A stretch of DNA of 64,000 nt from Bacteroides sp. An322 (GTDB lineage: Bacteria > Bacteroidota > Bacteroidia > Bacteroidales > Bacteroidaceae): assembly GCF_002161765.1 (NCBI RefSeq), contig NZ_NFIN01000005.1:110146-174145 (forward strand), given 5' to 3'. This document shows positions 60,897-64,000 of this stretch, one piece after another; within the stretch, counting starts at the first letter, position 1, and each line of letters starts with the position of its first letter. The notes beneath the pieces were generated by a model that was given only the letters and a program-made list of their open reading frames with translations, had not been told where the DNA came from and did not search any database. Position numbers and translations under genes: made by a program.

Positions 60897-62078
60897 ATGA
60901 AACTGAAAGGGAACGTACATTACGTGGGTGTGAACGACCGTTCGAAGACGTTGTTCGAAAATTTGTGGCCGTTGCCATACGGCGTGTCTTATAACTCTTA
61001 TCTGATAGCCGATGACGAGATGGTGGCGTTGGTAGATACGGTAGACGTGGCTTTCTTCGAGGTGTACTTGAAGAAAATCAAGTCGGTAATCGGCGACCGT
61101 AAAATCAATTATCTGATTATTAATCACATGGAGCCGGACCATTCGGGCTCAATCGCTTTGATTAAGCAATATTATCCCGACATCGTGTTGGTGGGCAACA
61201 AGAAGACATTCGACATGGTGGAAGGTTTCTACGGCGTAGGCGGAGACCGTTACGTGGTGGGCGAAGGTGATTTCCTGAAATTGGGACATCACAACCTGCG
61301 CTTCTACCTGATTCCGATGGTGCACTGGCCCGAAACCATGGTCACTTTCGATGAGACCGAAGGCATCCTCTTCTCGGGCGACGCGTTCGGTTGCTTCGGC
61401 GCGTTGAACGGCGGATGCATCGACAAGGACATCAATACCGAAATCTACGAAGGCGAGATGCGCCGCTATTACGCGAACATCGTGGGCAAGTTTGGTAATC
61501 CGGTGCAGAAGGCGTTGCAGAAATGCAAGGGGCTGGACATCCGGATGATTTGCTCTACCCACGGGCCGGTATGGACCGAGAAGATTCCGCAAGTGGTTGA
61601 CCTGTACGACCGCCTGAGCCGGTACGAAGGCGAGGAAGGCGTGGTTATCGCATACGGCACGATGTATGGCAATACCGAAGAGCTTGCCGAAACCATTGCC
61701 GAAGAACTCAGCGCGCAAGGCATCAAGAACATCGTGATGCACAACGTGTCGAAGACCCCGCATTCGTACATCTTAGCGGACATTTTCCGCTACAAAGGCT
61801 TGATAGTGGGCTGCACTACTTATAATATGAACCTCTATCCCGAAATGGAAGCCTTGTTGAGCAAGATAGCTGCGCGCGAGATGAAGAATCGTGTGATGGG
61901 CTATTTCGGCTCGTTCACCTGGGCAAGCGCAGCCGTGAAGAAATTAGCGGAATATGCCGAGAAGCTGAAGTTCGAGTTAGTGGGCAATCCGGTAGAGATG
62001 AAGCAAAGCATGAGTGAAGACACCGCCCGTCAGGCGAAAGAACTGGCGAAGGCGATGGCGGAAAGGCTGAAAGCGTAA
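60897..62078 (+). CDS. FprA-family A-type flavodiiron protein
   Basis: A 393-residue cytoplasmic protein. N-terminal metallo-beta-lactamase-like domain with di-iron ligands INHMEPDHSG (HxExDH), VHWPET, FSGDAFG and CSTHGP; C-terminal flavodoxin domain starting AYGTMYGNTEELAE with FMN-binding loops. It reduces oxygen to water or nitric oxide to nitrous oxide using electrons from a rubredoxin-type partner. In an anaerobe it protects from O2 and NO. The family keeps all ligands here. No rubredoxin gene is nearby. Confidence 0.95.
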   Translation: MKLKGNVHYVGVNDRSKTLFENLWPLPYGVSYNSYLIADDEMVALVDTVDVAFFEVYLKKIKSVIGDRKINYLIINHMEPDHSGSIALIKQYYPDIVLVGNKKTFDMVEGFYGVGGDRYVVGEGDFLKLGHHNLRFYLIPMVHWPETMVTFDETEGILFSGDAFGCFGALNGGCIDKDINTEIYEGEMRRYYANIVGKFGNPVQKALQKCKGLDIRMICSTHGPVWTEKIPQVVDLYDRLSRYEGEEGVVIAYGTMYGNTEELAETIAEELSAQGIKNIVMHNVSKTPHSYILADIFRYKGLIVGCTTYNMNLYPEMEALLSKIAAREMKNRVMGYFGSFTWASAAVKKLAEYAEKLKFELVGNPVEMKQSMSEDTARQAKELAKAMAERLKA

Positions 62079-62082
62079 AGAT

Positions 62083-62166
62083 AGTTGATAGTTGATAATT
62101 GATAGTTGATAGTTAGCTGGCACTTTCAATTATTAACTATCAACTATCAATTATCAACTATCAACT
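62083..62166. repeat. Perfect 33-bp inverted repeat of GTTGATA units
   Basis: 62083-62115 and 62134-62166 are perfect reverse complements of 33 nt with an 18-nt loop. Each arm consists of GTTGATA/ATTGATA tandem units. It fills the whole gap between the flavodiiron and Sua5-like genes. Confidence 0.85.
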
Positions 62167-62176
62167 AAAAACGTTT

Positions 62177-62788
62177 ATGTTACAGAAACTATACGACAAG
62201 AACAACGACCCGAAGGTGTTGCAACGCATCGTTGACATCCTGAACGACGGGGGGATTATCATCTATCCCACCGACACGATGTATGCCATGGGATGCCATG
62301 CCTTGAAAGAACGTCCTATCGAGAAGATTTGCCGGTTGAAGGACTTGAATCCCAAGAAGAACAATCTTTCCATTATTTGTTACGACCTGAGCAACATCAG
62401 CGAATACGCACAGGTGGGCAATGCCACTTTCAAGCTGATGAAACGCAACCTGCCCGGTCCATTTACCTTTATCCTGAAAGCCGATAGCCGTTTGCCCAAG
62501 ATATTCCGCAACCGGAAAGAAGTGGGCATTCGTGTGCCCGGCAATGAGATTATCCGTGAGATATGCCGCTTGCTGGATGCTCCGATATTGACCACCACCT
62601 TGCCCCTGCGTGAAGGAGAAGACATCGAATATGCCACCGACCCGGAACTGATAGACGAGAAATTCGGTGATGAAGTAGACTTGGTTATCGATGGAGGCAT
62701 AGGCGGTATTGAACCTTCTACCGTAATAAATTGTTATGAAGATGTGCCGGAGATAGTGCGGCAAGGAAAAGGAGAACTGATAGAGTGA
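62177..62788 (+). CDS. L-threonylcarbamoyladenylate synthase, Sua5/YciO/YrdC family
   Basis: A 203-residue protein with the YrdC fold: GGIIIYPTDTMYAMGCHALKERPIEKICRLKDLNPKKN (substrate/ATP loop with the KR...K pattern), SIICYDLSNISEY, KRNLPGPFTFILKADSRLP, GIRVPGNEIIREIC. It makes threonylcarbamoyl-AMP for t6A modification of tRNAs, or belongs to the YciO branch whose role is unclear. The short length without the C-terminal SUA5 domain fits YrdC/YciO. The start follows the 33-bp inverted repeat by 10 nt. Confidence 0.9.
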   Translation: MLQKLYDKNNDPKVLQRIVDILNDGGIIIYPTDTMYAMGCHALKERPIEKICRLKDLNPKKNNLSIICYDLSNISEYAQVGNATFKLMKRNLPGPFTFILKADSRLPKIFRNRKEVGIRVPGNEIIREICRLLDAPILTTTLPLREGEDIEYATDPELIDEKFGDEVDLVIDGGIGGIEPSTVINCYEDVPEIVRQGKGELIE

Positions 62789-62798
62789 ATTTGTTTTT

Positions 62799-62959
62799 GA
62801 AACGCAGATTAGCGCAGATTCACGCAGATTTAGATTAAATTATTATATGAAAATGTCCGCATTTTATCAAATAGCGTGTAGGGGCAGGGTTTGCCTGCCC
62901 GAATGCGTCCACAGATACATTGGATATTTGCGGACATTCTATATTATAATCTGCGTTTC
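62799..62959. repeat. Three-level nested palindrome
   Basis: Outer stem 62799-62811 with 62947-62959 (13 bp perfect, GAAACGCAGATTA), middle stem 62852-62861 with 62929-62938 (10 bp, AATGTCCGCA), inner stem 62882-62888 with 62894-62900 (GGGCAGG/CCTGCCC). The outer arm belongs to the CGCAGATT variant of the repeat family. It fills the gap before the MscS-like gene. Confidence 0.8.
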
Positions 62960-62985
62960 TGATTTTCATTATAAAAAGTTACATT

Positions 62986-63858
62986 ATGTTTTTATCATCA
63001 TTAGCTTCGCTTTTGCTGGCGGCGGAAGCGGAAACAAAATTGGTTAATGTTGAGCAATTGCTCGACAAGTTATTAAATTGGAGCATCGAAGCGGGGAAGA
63101 ATATCTTGGCTGCTTTGATTATCTTCGTTGTAGGGCGTTTTGTCATCAAGCAAATCAATCGCTTGTTCCGGAAGATATTGGAACGGCGCAAGTTGGAAAT
63201 CAGCGTACAGACATTTTTAGAGAGCTTGGTAAGCTTGTTGCTCAACTTGGTACTCGCCTTTGCGGTTATCAGCAAGCTGGGTGTAGAAACCACCAGTCTT
63301 GCGGCTCTGTTGGCTTCGGCAGGTGTGGCTATCGGTATGGCTCTGTCGGGCAATCTGTCGAACTTTGCGGGCGGGCTGATTATCTTGGTTTTCAAGCCTT
63401 TCAAGGTAGGCGATTACATCGATGGACCGAATGACGAAAGCGGTACGGTGAAGGAAATCCAAATCTTCCATACGGTGTTGACCACGGTAGATAACCGTTT
63501 GATTTATGTGCCTAACGGCTTGTTGAGCAGCAATGCCATTACCAACTACAGCAAGCAGGAAACACGTCGTGCCGAATGGGTGTTCGGAGTGGAATACGGA
63601 GAAGATTTCGATAAGGTGAAAGCCGTGCTCCAGCGCATCATTGATGCCGACCCGCGTATCCTGAAAGACCCAGCCCCGATGATTGCCTTGGGCGCATTGT
63701 CGGCAAGTAGTGTGGATATCAAAGTACGCGCATGGGCAAAGACTTCCGATTATTGGGATGTCTATTTCGATATGAATAAGATTGTTTACGAAACCTTCAA
63801 CAAAGAAGGCATCGGTTTCCCGTTCCCGCAACTTACGGTGCATCAGGCGAAAGACTGA
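62986..63858 (+). CDS. MscS-family small-conductance mechanosensitive channel
   Basis: A 290-residue inner-membrane protein: three hydrophobic segments in the first ~130 residues (LLDKLLNWSIEAGKNILAALIIFVVGR; LVSLLLNLVLAFAVISKLG; LAALLASAGVAIGMALSGNLSNFAGGLIILV, the Gly/Ala-rich pore helix TM3), then the beta domain FKVGDYIDGPNDESGTVKEIQIFHTVLTTVDNRLIYVPNGLLSSNAI typical of MscS. It opens upon membrane tension to release solutes in hypo-osmotic shock. Length matches E. coli MscS (286). Confidence 0.95.
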   Translation: MFLSSLASLLLAAEAETKLVNVEQLLDKLLNWSIEAGKNILAALIIFVVGRFVIKQINRLFRKILERRKLEISVQTFLESLVSLLLNLVLAFAVISKLGVETTSLAALLASAGVAIGMALSGNLSNFAGGLIILVFKPFKVGDYIDGPNDESGTVKEIQIFHTVLTTVDNRLIYVPNGLLSSNAITNYSKQETRRAEWVFGVEYGEDFDKVKAVLQRIIDADPRILKDPAPMIALGALSASSVDIKVRAWAKTSDYWDVYFDMNKIVYETFNKEGIGFPFPQLTVHQAKD

Positions 63859-63924
63859 ATGGTGTACAGATTTTTCGTCACAGATTAATTTATCTCCGTG
63901 TGGTGATAAATGTACTAACAAACC

Positions 63925-64000
63925 TTAAACGATTTCATCGTCCGGTAAGTAGTAGTCTCTCCATTTGATGTCCGATGTGTAAATGGCGGCAATCTTAACC
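63925..64000 (-). CDS. C-terminal end of an unrecognised gene entering from the right edge
   Basis: The last 25 codons of a minus-strand frame ending with TAA at 63927-63925; the visible end is VKIAAIYTSDIKWRDYYLPD followed by DEIV. The sequence is coding-like but too short to name. It converges with the mscS-like gene across a 66-nt gap that contains TTCGTCACAGATTAATTTAT, possibly a decayed CACAGATT arm. Confidence 0.45.
   Translation of the reverse strand, partial: VKIAAIYTSDIKWRDYYLPDDEIV

Noticed and set aside
60139..60978. Open frame of 279 codons antisense to the radical SAM gene
   Set aside because: Spans the end of one real gene and the start of another; no domain.

Overview
The window is chromosomal DNA of a gut-type Bacteroidales, most likely Bacteroides or Phocaeicola; the species cannot be fixed from the sequence. 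The evidence is two SusC/SusD-type polysaccharide utilisation loci, lipoproteins with Bacteroidetes-type signal sequences, type III glutamine synthetase, an ECF sigma/FecR pair, and many promoters of the Bacteroidetes form TAnnTTTG instead of a TATAAT box. There are no rRNA genes, CRISPR arrays, phage genes or complete insertion sequences.

Layout. 1-19.4 kb is a beta-mannan (galactomannan/glucomannan) utilisation locus, mostly on the minus strand: SusC, SusD, two surface glycan-binding lipoproteins and two GH26 mannanases (the last cut by the left edge) form one leftward operon. GH5_7, an AraC regulator, a GH2 enzyme, an M48 lipoprotein peptidase and a divergent GH36 alpha-galactosidase follow. 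A 16-nt motif lies at exactly the same distance from the -7 box of the susC, GH5_7 and GH36 promoters, which suggests one regulon. 19.5-25.1 kb is a housekeeping minus-strand cluster (lptF/G, ribBA, BI-1 protein, aspartate aminotransferase, START-like protein). Two identical CAU tRNAs and glnN (GSIII) follow at 25.4-28.4 kb. 28.4-34.2 kb is a tripartite RND efflux operon. 34.4-39.8 kb holds a ThrE-type exporter, a hemerythrin protein overlapping a LuxR protein with a degenerate receiver, a metallo-beta-lactamase-fold lipoprotein, two candidate small RNAs, a YgbA-type protein and an acetyltransferase. 40-47.4 kb holds pfkA, a HAD phosphatase, a HicB-like protein, an LpxH-like phosphoesterase coupled to a glycosyltransferase, and overlapping ppk1-ppx. 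47.5-49.5 kb is a BlaI/M56 pair with palindromic operators. 49.7-59.7 kb is a second utilisation locus of the ECF-sigma/anti-sigma type (FecR, STN-bearing SusC, SusD, GH27, a degenerate GH28-like beta-helix protein). 59.9-64 kb holds a radical SAM protein, a flavodiiron protein, a Sua5/YrdC enzyme, an MscS channel and the end of an unrecognised gene.

The least ordinary feature is intergenic. At least nine gaps carry inverted repeats, and in most of these each arm is three tandem copies of a degenerate 8-nt unit of the form RYRCARAR (ACGCAGAG, ACACAGAG and similar). One copy at 11764-12133 has 53-bp terminal inverted repeats with 50 matches plus an internal 25-bp inverted repeat, and looks like a miniature non-autonomous mobile element. 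Three others share a 57-nt core in both orientations. Further palindromic families lie at 38.3/49.6 kb, 11.7/25.75 kb, 62.1 kb and 62.8 kb.
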